From the NCBI GenBank assembly GCA_019163175.1, contig JAFLKN010000015.1:471552-535551 (forward strand): a stretch of 64,000 nucleotides of DNA, given 5' to 3'. The position numbers and the translations under genes were made by a program. Shown here piece by piece: positions 1 to 9,222 of this stretch (position 1 is the first letter of the stretch; each line of letters opens with the position of its first letter). Source of the stretch: Prolixibacteraceae bacterium. GTDB lineage: Bacteria > Bacteroidota > Bacteroidia > Bacteroidales > Prolixibacteraceae. Under the pieces are notes generated by a model. It saw nothing but the letters and a program-made list of their open reading frames with translations, did no database searches and was not told the DNA's origin.

Positions 1-386
1 TTGAAGTAGGACTAAGTTTCCCTATATGGTATCCGTTGGAGCAAAAGGGACGGATAAAGATGAATCTGGCCCGTCAGGAAGAAATTCAGTGGAAGCAAAA
101 AGAAATCAGGTCGGGCGTGAAAGAACAAATTGAACATGCCTGGCACAGTTACGAAGTTAGCCGTTCGACCATAAAACGGTATGACGAAACTATACGCAGC
201 AAAGCCGAAAAACTACAATCGCTCACCCTGAGTGCTTATCGGTTGGGCGAAGTTGATTTGCTGAACCTCATCCTTGCACAACAGATTTACCTCAACAGCC
301 AGCAACGCTATTTATCGGCCTTGCGCGATTTTTACATCCAACTTGTTGAACTCGAACGGTTTCTCGATTTAGAACTTGTTTATTAA
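1..386 (+). CDS. TolC-family outer-membrane efflux protein, C-terminal part (5' end outside window)
   Basis: The frame is already open at base 3 and runs to a stop at 384-386. The apparent TTG start at 36 is internal to it, because the upstream codons read EVGLSFPIWYP, which is a normal TolC-family segment. The visible part has the long helical hairpin typical of TolC (residues rich in Q, E, K and A, then SLTLSAYRLGEVDLLNLI and a repeat of tyrosine-rich helix). TolC proteins form the outer-membrane exit duct of tripartite pumps. The gene is 24 bp upstream of an RND adaptor and pump, so it very likely supplies the outer-membrane component of that heavy-metal efflux complex. The N-terminal half and signal peptide cannot be seen. 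Confidence 0.85.
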   Translation, partial: EVGLSFPIWYPLEQKGRIKMNLARQEEIQWKQKEIRSGVKEQIEHAWHSYEVSRSTIKRYDETIRSKAEKLQSLTLSAYRLGEVDLLNLILAQQIYLNSQQRYLSALRDFYIQLVELERFLDLELVY

Positions 387-410
387 CCAGACCTCCAAAA
401 CCATATTCAC

Positions 411-1610
411 ATGAAACGATATCGTTACCAAATTGCCACAATAAGCCTTTTCGGTTTGCTCATTTTGGGTTCATCCTGCGGAAGTAAAACTGAAACGAAA
501 GTAAAAGAACAAACCTCTGCCGATTCGCCCCCTTCGGTTTCTGGGGTAAAACCTGAAAACCTGGTGAAGCTTTCGGCCAAAGAAATGGCAGAGCTGAAAA
601 TAAAAACCATAGAGGTGAGCAGCAGCGCTCTAAATTACAGTATTGCCGTTCCGGGTGTGGTTTTCCCCGCTCCAAATCATGTGAGCATCATCAGCACGCC
701 AATTGACGGGCGCATTAGCCGCATTTCGACACAAGAAGGGCAAGCCGTGAAGCAGGGACAGGAAATGTTCAGCATCGAAAGCCTTGAATTTGGGAACATG
801 GTTTCCGAATATCTTCAGGCGGTTTCCGAGGAAACTTTTCAGACTTCGCGTTTGCAGCGTCTGGAGCAACTGGTAGAACAAACCATTAGTTCAAAAAGTG
901 AACTCGATCGTGCCCGTTCCGATTTTCAACGCGCCAAAACAACTGTAATTGCTGCGGTTTCGAAACTAAAAGCCATTGGTGTTCCGGAGAAAGAAATCAA
1001 CGCGTTTAAAACGGCTGAAAGTATAGACCCAACACTTAAAATTCATTCGCCCATCAGCGGAATTATGGATCAGCGATCGGTTGAATTGGGGCAGTCGGTG
1101 AATGCCCTGCAAATGCTTGCCCGCGTACTCGACATCAGCCACGTGCTGGTTCGCGGCTATGTTTCTCCTGAAGATGCACGCTTTATCAGTGCCGGCGATT
1201 CGGTAAAAATTCTGCGCCGCCAAAACGACACATTCGAAATGCGGGCTGTGGTTACTTCGGTCAACCCCGGGCTGGACGAAAATAACCGCTCGGTCGTTGT
1301 GAATATTTTGCTGCCAACCAACCAAAACTGGCCAAAACCCGGTGAAAATCTCCACCTTTCAATTGAAACTTCTTCGAAAATAGAAGTCATTTCGGTACCT
1401 GTCGAAGCACTGACTTACGAAGGAAACGACCCGATTGTTTTTGTGCAGATCGATGAATCAACCTTCGAAAAACGCAAGGTGGACGTTCAGGAATTTCGCG
1501 AAAAATATGCCGTTGTGCGAAGTGGCCTCGATAAAAACGAACGACTGGCAGCTACCCAGATTTTTAGTCTGAAAGCCCTTTCACGTTTCGATAAAATTGC
1601 TGAAGAATAA
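411..1610 (+). CDS. Heavy-metal efflux RND periplasmic adaptor (CzcB/CusB type), lipoprotein
   Basis: A 399-residue membrane-fusion protein. The N-terminus has a basic start, a hydrophobic stretch and GSSC, so C23 is the likely lipidated residue of an inner-membrane periplasmic lipoprotein. A barrel-sandwich half follows (PIDGRISRISTQEGQAVKQG), then a helical hairpin around residues 130-190, the second sandwich half (IHSPISGIMDQRSVELGQSV) and a beta-barrel plus membrane-proximal domain ending near residue 395. The order is that of HlyD/CzcB adaptors. It sits between the tolC-like gene and the CzcA-like pump with gaps of only 24 and 23 bp, which indicates one operon. It should link the inner-membrane pump to the outer-membrane channel. 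No histidine-rich metal-binding extension is present. Confidence 0.92.
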   Translation: MKRYRYQIATISLFGLLILGSSCGSKTETKVKEQTSADSPPSVSGVKPENLVKLSAKEMAELKIKTIEVSSSALNYSIAVPGVVFPAPNHVSIISTPIDGRISRISTQEGQAVKQGQEMFSIESLEFGNMVSEYLQAVSEETFQTSRLQRLEQLVEQTISSKSELDRARSDFQRAKTTVIAAVSKLKAIGVPEKEINAFKTAESIDPTLKIHSPISGIMDQRSVELGQSVNALQMLARVLDISHVLVRGYVSPEDARFISAGDSVKILRRQNDTFEMRAVVTSVNPGLDENNRSVVVNILLPTNQNWPKPGENLHLSIETSSKIEVISVPVEALTYEGNDPIVFVQIDESTFEKRKVDVQEFREKYAVVRSGLDKNERLAATQIFSLKALSRFDKIAEE

Positions 1611-1633
1611 ATCCATCACTGAAACAAACAACC

Positions 1634-4600
1634 ATGCTCAATCAAATTATTTCGTTCAGTGTCAGGCAAAAATTCGTGGCACTTTCGCTGGTTATCCTGA
1701 TGGCAGTTGCGGGTTATTTCTCGCTCATCCAATTACCGATCAACTCTCTGCCCGATGTTACGCCCGTTCAGGTTTTGGTCATCACCAAGGCTGGCCGTTT
1801 TTCTCCTTTCGACGTCGAAAAATTAGTCAGCTACCCGATTGAAACGGCCATGAACGGTTTGCCCAAAGTGAAGCAGGTTCGCTCCACTTCGCAATTTGCG
1901 CTTTCTGCCGTCACTATCGAATTTGAAGAAGGAACCGATATTTATTTTGCCCGGCAAATGGTCAGTCAGCGGCTGCAATCCATTTCCTCTGATTTACCTC
2001 CTGACGTCTCCGCTCCGCAACTGGGGCCCATTTCAACGGCATTGGGCGAGATTTACCAGTACGCTGTTCGAGGCGAGAACAAATCGCTCACCGAATTGCG
2101 CGAAATTCAGGACTGGATCATCGCACCGCAGTTGAAAGTGGTGAAAGGCGTGACCGAGATTAACTCATTCGGTGGTTTTGTCAAGCAATACGAAGTGGTG
2201 GTTTCTCCTGAAAAAATTCGCACTTATGGCATCGGAATTAAGGAAATTACCGACGCTATTGCCAACAATAACAGCGTTTCGGGTGGAAATTTTCTGGAAC
2301 ACAACCGCGAGCAATACATCATTCGCGGGTACGGCCAAATCAACAAGCCCGAAGATATTCGCAACATTATTATCCGGAGCATCAACAACAAGCCGGTGTA
2401 TATCAAAGACATTGCCGATGTGGTAGTGAGTACGCAAATCCGTCAGGGCGGTGTAACGCAGGACGGGAAAGGCGAAATTGTAAGCGGTATTGTGATGATG
2501 CTTCGTGGCGGAAACGGACGACAGGTAATTGCGGAAATCGAAGATAAAATTGAAGTCATCAACAAATCGCTTCCGGAGGGCGTGCAGATTGAAAAATTTT
2601 ACGACCAGAGCGACCTAATTGATCGCACAACTTCAACCATTTCGACCAACCTGCTTGAAGGAGGTTTCCTGGTTATCGTGGTGCTGTTGCTGCTACTTGG
2701 CGAAATTTCCGGCGCTTTGATTGTGGCGGCGGTAATCCCCTTTTCGATGCTGTTTGCGTTTATCGGAATGCGCGAATTCGGCTTGGCGGCCAACCTTATG
2801 AGTTTGGGCGCCATCGACTTCGGGATGGTGGTAGATGGTTCGGTGGTGATGATCGAAAACATCGTTCACCGGCTGCAAAAAAATAAAGGCGAAAACGTGG
2901 ATGATGTGGTTATTTCAGCCTCCAAACAGGTGGTTCGCCCCATTTTCTTCGGAGTACTGATTATCCTGATGGTGTATGTTCCGATCATGACTTTCAGCGG
3001 AATGGAAGGTATTTTGTACCGACCGATGGCCATTACCGTTGCAGCCGCCGTTCTGGGTTCGCTGTTGCTAGCCTTGATTTTTGTACCGGCTATTTCGTCC
3101 ATTATTTTCAGGAAAGGTGTAAAAGTTCGCCGGAATTACCTGATCGACTGGATCAAACCTCGCTATTACAGCGGATTGGACAAAAATCTGGATCGGCGCA
3201 AGTTTGTGAGCATTGCAGCCGCTGTAATCTTTGGTTTGTCGATGATTGTAATGAGCCGCCTTGGAACCGAGTTTCTTCCTGAACTTGATGAAGGTTCGAT
3301 TTTAGTTGAGCAGGTTCGCATGCCATCGGTCACCCTGAAAGAGTCGATGGATAACGCCAACTGGCTGGGCGGAAAGCTGATGGAAAATATTCCGGAGATA
3401 AAAACCGTGGTTCCAAAAACCGGTCGCTCCGACTTGGCCAACGACTGGATGGGCGTGCATCAGACCGATGTTTGGGTAGTACTGAAACCAACTGACGAAT
3501 GGCGCGATGGAATTTCGAAAGAAGATATTGTGGCGCAAATTGAACCGTTCCTGAAAACAGAACCAGGATTGGCGTACAATTTCACACAGCCGATTGCCAT
3601 GCGCGTTGACGAACTGACCAGCGGCGTAAAGTCTGACCTGGCCGTGAAAATTTACGGCGAAGATCTTGATCAGCTCAATCAGATTGGAGAAAATATTTCT
3701 GCAATTGTTTCTGAAATGGCAGGAACAGCCAACTTTTTTGTAGAGCAACCCATCGGGCAACCGTACCTAACGATTGAAATTGATCGTGAAGCGCTGGCTA
3801 CGTTTGGCTTGAATGTAAACGATGTGCAGGCAGTAATTGAAGCCGGAATTGGTGGGCAGGTTGCCGGTCAGTTGTACGAAGGCCAGCGCCGTTTCGATAT
3901 TCAGGTGCGGTATCCGGCAGAATTTCGTTCCGAATTGCAGAAGATTCAGGAGATACCGGTGCCACTTCCCAACGGCGAATTTATTCCGATTAAACGGGTG
4001 AGTCGCATTGTTGCGCAGGAAGGACCTCGTGAAATACAGCGCGAAAACGGCTGGCGGCGACTGATTGTCGGTATCAACATCAAAAATATCGACATGGGAA
4101 CGTATGTCACCCAATTACAGGAAGCCATTGATCAGAAAGCAAAAGTTCCGGCAGGTTATTTTCTGGAATACGGCGGAACCTTCGAAAACCAGAAACGCGC
4201 CATGAATCATCTATTATTGGTGGTTCCGTTATCGCTATTTATTATTGTTGGTCTCATGTACCTCAACTTCGGAAAAATGCGCTATGCGATCATCATTTTA
4301 ATGAACCTTCCTTTTGCATTTTCAGGAGGTATTTTCCTGCTTTGGATGCGCGGAATGTACCTTTCGGTGTCGGCCAGTATTGGTTTTGTAGCATTGTTTG
4401 GGGTAGCTGTTCTCAATGGAATTGTACTGCTCGATCACATCAACGAACTCCGGAAAGAAGGCGGACCGCTGCGAAAAACCATAATCGACGGATCAGCCGA
4501 CCGTTTGCGCCCGGTTTTAATGACAGCCCTGGTGGCAAGTTTAGGCTTCATCCCGATGGCATTCAATTCAGGTCCCGGCTCCGAAGTTCAGCGACCACTG

Positions 4601-4735
4601 GCGACCGTAGTAATCGGCGGATTGATCACCTCCACCTTCCTGACTTTGTTGGTTTTACCGATTATTTATTATTGGGTGGAAGAAAAACTTGAAAAGAAGA
4701 AGTTGAAAAATGAAATGGTGATTGAGGGGGAATAG
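1634..4735 (+). CDS. CzcA/CusA-family heavy-metal efflux RND pump
   Basis: A 1033-residue inner-membrane proton antiporter, the normal length for the HME-RND subfamily. It has an N-terminal transmembrane helix, a large periplasmic loop starting with the typical LPDVTPVQV region, a first helix bundle (about residues 335-495), a second periplasmic loop and a C-terminal helix bundle (about 865-1020). Helix 4 carries D395-FGMVV-D401-GSVVMI-E408-N, matching the DFGxxxDGAxxxxEN signature of Zn/Co/Ni-type CzcA pumps rather than the CusA form. The likely substrates are therefore divalent cations such as zinc, cobalt or nickel, although this is family inference. It is the last gene of the tolC-adaptor-pump operon, and a TetR regulator follows in the same direction. 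Confidence 0.95.
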   Translation: MLNQIISFSVRQKFVALSLVILMAVAGYFSLIQLPINSLPDVTPVQVLVITKAGRFSPFDVEKLVSYPIETAMNGLPKVKQVRSTSQFALSAVTIEFEEGTDIYFARQMVSQRLQSISSDLPPDVSAPQLGPISTALGEIYQYAVRGENKSLTELREIQDWIIAPQLKVVKGVTEINSFGGFVKQYEVVVSPEKIRTYGIGIKEITDAIANNNSVSGGNFLEHNREQYIIRGYGQINKPEDIRNIIIRSINNKPVYIKDIADVVVSTQIRQGGVTQDGKGEIVSGIVMMLRGGNGRQVIAEIEDKIEVINKSLPEGVQIEKFYDQSDLIDRTTSTISTNLLEGGFLVIVVLLLLLGEISGALIVAAVIPFSMLFAFIGMREFGLAANLMSLGAIDFGMVVDGSVVMIENIVHRLQKNKGENVDDVVISASKQVVRPIFFGVLIILMVYVPIMTFSGMEGILYRPMAITVAAAVLGSLLLALIFVPAISSIIFRKGVKVRRNYLIDWIKPRYYSGLDKNLDRRKFVSIAAAVIFGLSMIVMSRLGTEFLPELDEGSILVEQVRMPSVTLKESMDNANWLGGKLMENIPEIKTVVPKTGRSDLANDWMGVHQTDVWVVLKPTDEWRDGISKEDIVAQIEPFLKTEPGLAYNFTQPIAMRVDELTSGVKSDLAVKIYGEDLDQLNQIGENISAIVSEMAGTANFFVEQPIGQPYLTIEIDREALATFGLNVNDVQAVIEAGIGGQVAGQLYEGQRRFDIQVRYPAEFRSELQKIQEIPVPLPNGEFIPIKRVSRIVAQEGPREIQRENGWRRLIVGINIKNIDMGTYVTQLQEAIDQKAKVPAGYFLEYGGTFENQKRAMNHLLLVVPLSLFIIVGLMYLNFGKMRYAIIILMNLPFAFSGGIFLLWMRGMYLSVSASIGFVALFGVAVLNGIVLLDHINELRKEGGPLRKTIIDGSADRLRPVLMTALVASLGFIPMAFNSGPGSEVQRPLATVVIGGLITSTFLTLLVLPIIYYWVEEKLEKKKLKNEMVIEGE

Positions 4736-4790
4736 TAAAGTCAATCTGATATTCATTTTAAATTTTGAATTGCAGAGTCTATAGGGATTG

Positions 4791-4822
4791 TTTGAATAAT
4801 CAAAAAACAACAACTATCTTGG
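4791..4822 (+). promoter_or_regulatory. Probable Bacteroidota-type promoter of the TetR gene
   Basis: TTTG at 4791-4794 is followed after 20 nt by TATCTTGG at 4815-4822, one mismatch from the Bacteroidota -7 element TAnnTTTG. It lies 26 bp before the ATG, so the regulator can probably be transcribed separately from the efflux operon. Confidence 0.5.
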
Positions 4823-4847
4823 TGCTCCCGGAACAAATCAAGTCCCC

Positions 4848-5453
4848 ATGGAATCCAGTCAGTTAAATGTAGGAAAAGATGAAGTGCGCGAACAGGTGGT
4901 ACAATCAGCCCGTCAGGTTTTTGCGCGATACGGCTATAAAAAAACAGCCTTGGATGATATTGCCCGTGAGGCCCGTAAAGGGAAGAGTACGATTTATTAT
5001 TACTTCAAAAGCAAGGATGAAATTTTTAAAGCCGTTATTGATGCTGAGGCTGAAATCAGAAATAAAGCCATTGAGGATCAAATCAGCCCGATTCTTGATC
5101 CGATGCAGAAACTGAGAACCTATATTTACGTTAGGATGGTAACCTTAAAAATGGTTGCCAACTATTACGAAGCCATAAAAAACGACTTACTCGACAATCT
5201 CTATTTTGTAAATAGTTTTCGCAACGATCACTTCGAAGAAGAGGTGAAACAAGTAAAGAATATGCTGAGCGATGGTATTGAAAAGGAAATTTTTACGATT
5301 CAAAACCCTGAACTTACTTCCAAAACCATTGTCACTTTACTTCATGGATTTGAGGTGCCGCAAATCCTAAAAAATCTTTCAGACGAAGAATTACAGAAAT
5401 CGGTTGACGAAATGCTGAATATTCTGTTTTTTGGGATCGTGACAAAAAAATAA
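4848..5453 (+). CDS. TetR/AcrR-family transcriptional regulator
   Basis: A 201-residue protein with the TetR helix-turn-helix near residues 20-65 (ARYGYKKTALDDIAREAR, then KSTIYYYFKSKDEIF), followed by an all-helical ligand-binding and dimerisation domain. Such proteins usually repress adjacent transport genes until a small molecule is bound. It is co-oriented with and 112 bp downstream of the czcA-like gene and faces the MacA-like adaptor gene across a shared terminator. It could control either locus, and the sequence does not decide which. The ATG was chosen because the HTH starts at the usual distance and a promoter-like motif precedes it. The ligand is unknown. Confidence 0.9.
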   Translation: MESSQLNVGKDEVREQVVQSARQVFARYGYKKTALDDIAREARKGKSTIYYYFKSKDEIFKAVIDAEAEIRNKAIEDQISPILDPMQKLRTYIYVRMVTLKMVANYYEAIKNDLLDNLYFVNSFRNDHFEEEVKQVKNMLSDGIEKEIFTIQNPELTSKTIVTLLHGFEVPQILKNLSDEELQKSVDEMLNILFFGIVTKK

Positions 5454-5481
5454 CCGGCACTCTGTTGAGCCGGTTATTTTT
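5449..5481. terminator. Bidirectional intrinsic terminator
   Basis: A 10-bp perfect stem (AATAACCGGC and its complement) closes a 10-nt loop. A-rich sequence lies on the left and a T tract on the right, so it can end transcription of both convergent genes. It overlaps the TetR stop codon. Confidence 0.85.
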
Positions 5482-5501
5482 CAACGCAATTTATATAAAG
5501 C

Positions 5502-6845
5502 TTACTTTTTCACCTTGAACAATTCTTTTTCATCTACTTTCTTAACCATAGAACTGTCGTTGAGCAGCTTATTTATAGCATTAAATGGTGCAACAACAAT
5601 TTCGTCGCCGGTTTTCAGACCTTCAGTAATTTCAATATTCTCACTATCCTGAATACCGGTTTTCACAGCTTGTTTGTATACTTTTCCATCTTTATAAACA
5701 AACACAACTTCAACTTTTTCATCTTCCGCTGTTTTTGCCCCCTGTTGAGTAACAGCTTCGGTTTCTCCTTCAGGTTTTTCAACATCTTCTTTTTTATCTT
5801 CAGGTTTGGCATTATTCTTTAACGAACGGGTAGTTACCGCCTGAATCGGAACTGAGATTACATCTTTTCTGGTTTCAGTCTGGATATCAACTGTAGCTGA
5901 CATTCCGGGGCGGAATGGATATTTTTTCCCACCAATAGAGTCAATCAAATCTTTATACGAATCTTCGAGCAACAGAATTTTAACATTAAAATTGGTTACC
6001 TGATCGGTTGAACCTCCAACGACATTTGCAGAGTTTGCAATTTCAGTAACAAGTCCTTTAAATTTGCGACCCAGGTAAGCATCAACTTCAACCAGAGCAG
6101 TGTCGTTCAAATTAACACGAACAATATCATTTTCATTTACATCTACTTTTACTTCCATCAGGTGCAAATTGGCAATTACCATAGTTTCAGTACCAGCATA
6201 CATGTTGGTTCCTACCACGCGCTCCCCTTTTTCAACATTCAGCCGCGAAACGGTTCCGTCCATAGGAGCGTAAATTTTGGTCTTTACCAATTGCTCTTGC
6301 GCTTCGGCAACCGATGCTTCAGACGATTTAACTGCAAATTGTGCAGCTTTTACTTCCGACTGGGCAACTTTAAACGAGGCCTGTGCGGTTTCGTAATCAG
6401 ATACCGGAATAGCATCTTGCTTAAACAGTGAGCTGGCGCGTTTAAAAGACATTTCGCTTTCAATCAGACGGGCATCGGCCTGCGCCAAACGCGCCTGAGA
6501 TGAACTTAAACTTGCCTGTGCCCTGTTGTAAGATTGCACATACATATCGGGCTTAATTACCATCAGGAGCTGACCTTTTTTTACCTCATCACCTTCTTCA
6601 ATTGGCAAATCAATAATTTCTCCTGAAACGTCGGGACTGATTTTTACTTCAGTTTCGGGCTGAACTTTACCATTTGCGGTGATTTGCTCAGTAATGGTCT
6701 TGCTTTCAACAACTTTGGTCGAAACGCTGATCTCAAAATCTTTTCCAAACCAGCCTTGTTTTTTACCCACTATCAATACAATAATGACAATAACAACCAG
6801 CGCAATACCGTATGGTAAGAGTTTTTTATTCGATTTCTTCTTCAT
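5502..6845 (-). CDS. Efflux periplasmic adaptor of the MacA/HlyD type
   Basis: A 447-residue protein with one N-terminal membrane helix (about residues 11-27), a split lipoyl/barrel-sandwich domain (VSGEIIDLPIEEGDEVKKGQ and later MDGTVSRLNVEKGERV), a long helical hairpin of A/Q/S-rich heptads (about 105-195) and a beta-barrel. A low-complexity acidic insertion lies near 345-380 (KPEDKKEDVEKPEGETE). In the family, MacA-like adaptors dock a MacB-type ABC exporter to TolC. Here no ABC transporter or TolC gene is next to it: the downstream neighbour is convergent and the upstream neighbour divergent. It must therefore be monocistronic and work with subunits encoded elsewhere. Confidence 0.88.
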   Translation of the reverse strand: MKKKSNKKLLPYGIALVVIVIIVLIVGKKQGWFGKDFEISVSTKVVESKTITEQITANGKVQPETEVKISPDVSGEIIDLPIEEGDEVKKGQLLMVIKPDMYVQSYNRAQASLSSSQARLAQADARLIESEMSFKRASSLFKQDAIPVSDYETAQASFKVAQSEVKAAQFAVKSSEASVAEAQEQLVKTKIYAPMDGTVSRLNVEKGERVVGTNMYAGTETMVIANLHLMEVKVDVNENDIVRVNLNDTALVEVDAYLGRKFKGLVTEIANSANVVGGSTDQVTNFNVKILLLEDSYKDLIDSIGGKKYPFRPGMSATVDIQTETRKDVISVPIQAVTTRSLKNNAKPEDKKEDVEKPEGETEAVTQQGAKTAEDEKVEVVFVYKDGKVYKQAVKTGIQDSENIEITEGLKTGDEIVVAPFNAINKLLNDSSMVKKVDEKELFKVKK

Positions 6846-7094
6846 TTTACTTGTATTTTGCAGTATATGTATTGGTTCACTTTTTAAAATTACAACATTT
6901 CTAAATCCAATGCTTCTTTCTGCAATTAAAATGCAAATCTGTTTCCGAAATGCATCTTATTTCCAGTTTTATACAATCAATAATAGTATCGGCAAAACAT
7001 TCATAACAGTCTGGTGTTATACGTCCTGAGGTTTTTAAAACGAATTCTATAAACTTCATCAGTTCAGATTATATTTATAAATACATACAAATTA

Positions 7095-8642
7095 ATGAAT
7101 CAGCTTAAAACTAATGTTGAAGAACCCGTAATCGGAATGGATATTCAAAATATACCTTTCGAAATATTCCTGAAAAATTTAAAAGCGCAAATGAAGAATG
7201 TATTTCACTTGCGCGCTGATATTGACCAAATGGCCATTAAACGCGGAATGCCCCCATTCGTTATGCGTGAGATTATGAGCTTAAATCCGCTTGCAATAGG
7301 TATACCTGTAGAATATGGTGGCCGGGGTTGCAAAATGGAAGAAAATATTTCTTTACTGGCAGCGGCATCATACGAATCACTGGCCTTGTCGCTTACCTTT
7401 GGAATTAATTCGGCCCTCTTTCTGCAGCCAGTTGGCAAATACGCACCGGAAGAAGCAAAAGGACCTGTATTCGAACGGTTCATGAACAAACAGAATATGG
7501 GTGGATTAATGATAACAGAACCCGGATACGGAAGTGATGCCCTAAATATGCAAACTTCGTTTAGCGAGAAGAATGGCCGTTATCATCTCGAAGGTACAAA
7601 ACATTGGGCTGGTCTTACTGGTTGGGCAGAATATTGGTTGTTAACTGCAAGGGAACGCAGTCAGTCAGGCGATCTGAAACGCGATATTGATTTCTTTATT
7701 TGCGATGTAAACAGTCCAGATCAACAAATCGTTGTAGAAGAATTTTATGAAAATTTGGGCTTGTTCCAGATTCCATACGGAAGAAATCGTCTTGATGTTC
7801 GTATCCCTAAAATACAGAGGTTAATTCCAGAAACAACGGGTGTAAAAATGATGCTCGATCTGTTACATCGCAGCAGGATGCAATTTCCAGGAATGGCGAT
7901 GGGCTTTATACAGCGCCTGCTCGACGAATCAATTGCACACACCAACCAACGTTTGATTGGTGGCAAACCGCTTATGACCTACGATCAGGTTCAGCAGAGA
8001 TTGGCTAAACTTCAGGCTTCGTATACTATTTGTTCGGCTATGTGTGCAAACAGCAGCGAAAAAGCCGGTGTCGAGAATGATCTTTCTTCAATTGGATTTG
8101 AGGCAAATTCAGTTAAAAGTGTAGTTACAGATTTGATGCAGGAAGCAGCTCAATCGGCTACACAATTGGTTGGTGCACAGGCTTACAAGTTAAATCATAT
8201 CGCCGGAAGAAGCATTACCGATAGTCGTCCATTCCAGATATTTGAAGGTTCGAACGATATTTTATATGCTCAAATTTCGGAAAGTCTGGTCAAAATGATG
8301 AAAAAGACCAAGGAAAGCAATCTGTTTCAATTCCTGAAGAATTACGATTTAACATCGAAGTCGGCCGCATTCCTAAAAGAAATGCTCGATTTTGAACTGA
8401 ACCTTAATCTTCCACAACGTAAAATGGTTGAACTTGGACAGGTACTTGGTCGTATTGTTTCGTACGAAATGGTCATCAACCTCGGCGAAAAAGGATTCCG
8501 TAGCGATTTGATCAATAACGGATTGACTATGCTTAGCCAGGAAATTACTTCTTTAATGAGCAGTTTCAATTATCAGACTCAAACTTTGGTTATTGAGGAC
8601 TATCAGGAAGACAGTGCATGGTTAAAATTTGTCCGTGGTTAA
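7095..8642 (+). CDS. Acyl-CoA dehydrogenase family protein
   Basis: A 515-residue flavoprotein of the ACAD fold. The N-terminal helical domain contains GIPVEYGGRGCKMEENI. The middle beta domain has the FAD-contacting ITEPGYGSDALNM and HLEGTKHWAGLTGWAEY segments. The C-terminal helical domain includes the catalytic-loop region FQIFEGSNDILY, which keeps the glutamate of the usual YEGT motif. These enzymes oxidise acyl-CoA thioesters to enoyl-CoA and pass electrons to ETF. The protein is longer than a typical short-chain ACAD (about 380 aa) because of an extra C-terminal helical region. It is transcribed alone, divergently from the adaptor gene, with no beta-oxidation genes beside it. The substrate chain length cannot be assigned. 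Confidence 0.85.
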   Translation: MNQLKTNVEEPVIGMDIQNIPFEIFLKNLKAQMKNVFHLRADIDQMAIKRGMPPFVMREIMSLNPLAIGIPVEYGGRGCKMEENISLLAAASYESLALSLTFGINSALFLQPVGKYAPEEAKGPVFERFMNKQNMGGLMITEPGYGSDALNMQTSFSEKNGRYHLEGTKHWAGLTGWAEYWLLTARERSQSGDLKRDIDFFICDVNSPDQQIVVEEFYENLGLFQIPYGRNRLDVRIPKIQRLIPETTGVKMMLDLLHRSRMQFPGMAMGFIQRLLDESIAHTNQRLIGGKPLMTYDQVQQRLAKLQASYTICSAMCANSSEKAGVENDLSSIGFEANSVKSVVTDLMQEAAQSATQLVGAQAYKLNHIAGRSITDSRPFQIFEGSNDILYAQISESLVKMMKKTKESNLFQFLKNYDLTSKSAAFLKEMLDFELNLNLPQRKMVELGQVLGRIVSYEMVINLGEKGFRSDLINNGLTMLSQEITSLMSSFNYQTQTLVIEDYQEDSAWLKFVRG

Positions 8643-8712
8643 AAAACAGGAAATAAATTCAGGAGAATAGCGTTGAATAAACAATAGATCTGAAAAGCAA
8701 ACCCCTTTTTCC

Positions 8713-8720
8713 TACTTTTG
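8713..8720 (+). promoter_or_regulatory. Candidate -7 element (TACTTTTG) upstream of the GIY-YIG gene
   Basis: An exact TAnnTTTG match about 90 bp before the ATG at 8811. No clear TTTG was found at -33, so only the -7 box supports it. Confidence 0.4.
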
Positions 8721-8810
8721 CATTTGTAAAAGTACACATGAACGGCAAATCAGATTTTCCTGGAATTAATGCTCGTTGGAGTGTTAATATTCAACAAACA
8801 AACTATTTAG

Positions 8811-9056
8811 ATGAAATATTATTCTTACGTCCTATTTTCTAAAGAATCAGGCAGTTTCTATTACGGATATTTCGACGATCTCGAAAAAGTTCTTGAGATG
8901 CACAATGCCGACCAGATCGCTCCAACCAAAGGTAAAGGCCCTTGGGTTTTGCTGTTTTCTGAATCCTATGACAACAGGATGCGGGCAATCAGACAATCAA
9001 GCTTTTACCGTTCTGTCAAAGGGCAGCGGTTCTTGAAGAACACGCTGAATTTTTAG
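8811..9056 (+). CDS. Small GIY-YIG-fold protein, probably catalytically inactive
   Basis: An 81-residue single-domain protein of the short, YhbQ-like GIY-YIG class. The two fold-defining tyrosine motifs appear as YYSYVLFS and FYYGYFDD, followed by a conserved MHN, a TKGKGPW segment and the C-terminal SFYRSVKGQRFLKN. Active members carry LERRLKEHN, and the catalytic arginine position reads valine here (LEKVLEMHN). The downstream metal-binding glutamate of KREKYLKS is replaced by serine (RQSSFYRS). By alignment from memory both key residues are therefore lost. It may bind nucleic acid without cutting it. It is a stand-alone gene with a candidate promoter upstream. Confidence 0.75.
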   Translation: MKYYSYVLFSKESGSFYYGYFDDLEKVLEMHNADQIAPTKGKGPWVLLFSESYDNRMRAIRQSSFYRSVKGQRFLKNTLNF

Positions 9057-9161
9057 ACATTTGACGTTCGAATTGCTGAAACTGAGTTAACGAACAAACA
9101 AACAATTGGTTTAGCTCATTAACAACACGTTGTTGATAAATAATTGTCTGATCTACATAGT

Positions 9162-9196
9162 TTTGATAAATCTGTGTTCGATCTTTCGTAATTTTG
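9162..9196 (+). promoter_or_regulatory. Bacteroidota-type promoter of the SPOR lipoprotein gene
   Basis: TTTG at 9162-9165 and a perfect TAATTTTG at 9189-9196 lie 23 nt apart. The -7 box ends 26 bp before the ATG. Confidence 0.6.
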
Positions 9197-9222
9197 TAAA
9201 CAAATTTTAATTCGTTACGACC

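Noticed and set aside
1..386. TTG at 36 as the start of a short gene
   Set aside because: The frame is open upstream to the window edge and the residues before it are TolC-like, so the gene starts outside the window.
8739..8843. 34-residue reading frame upstream of the GIY-YIG gene
   Set aside because: It overlaps the start of the real gene in another frame, has no initiation support and shows no similarity I recognise.
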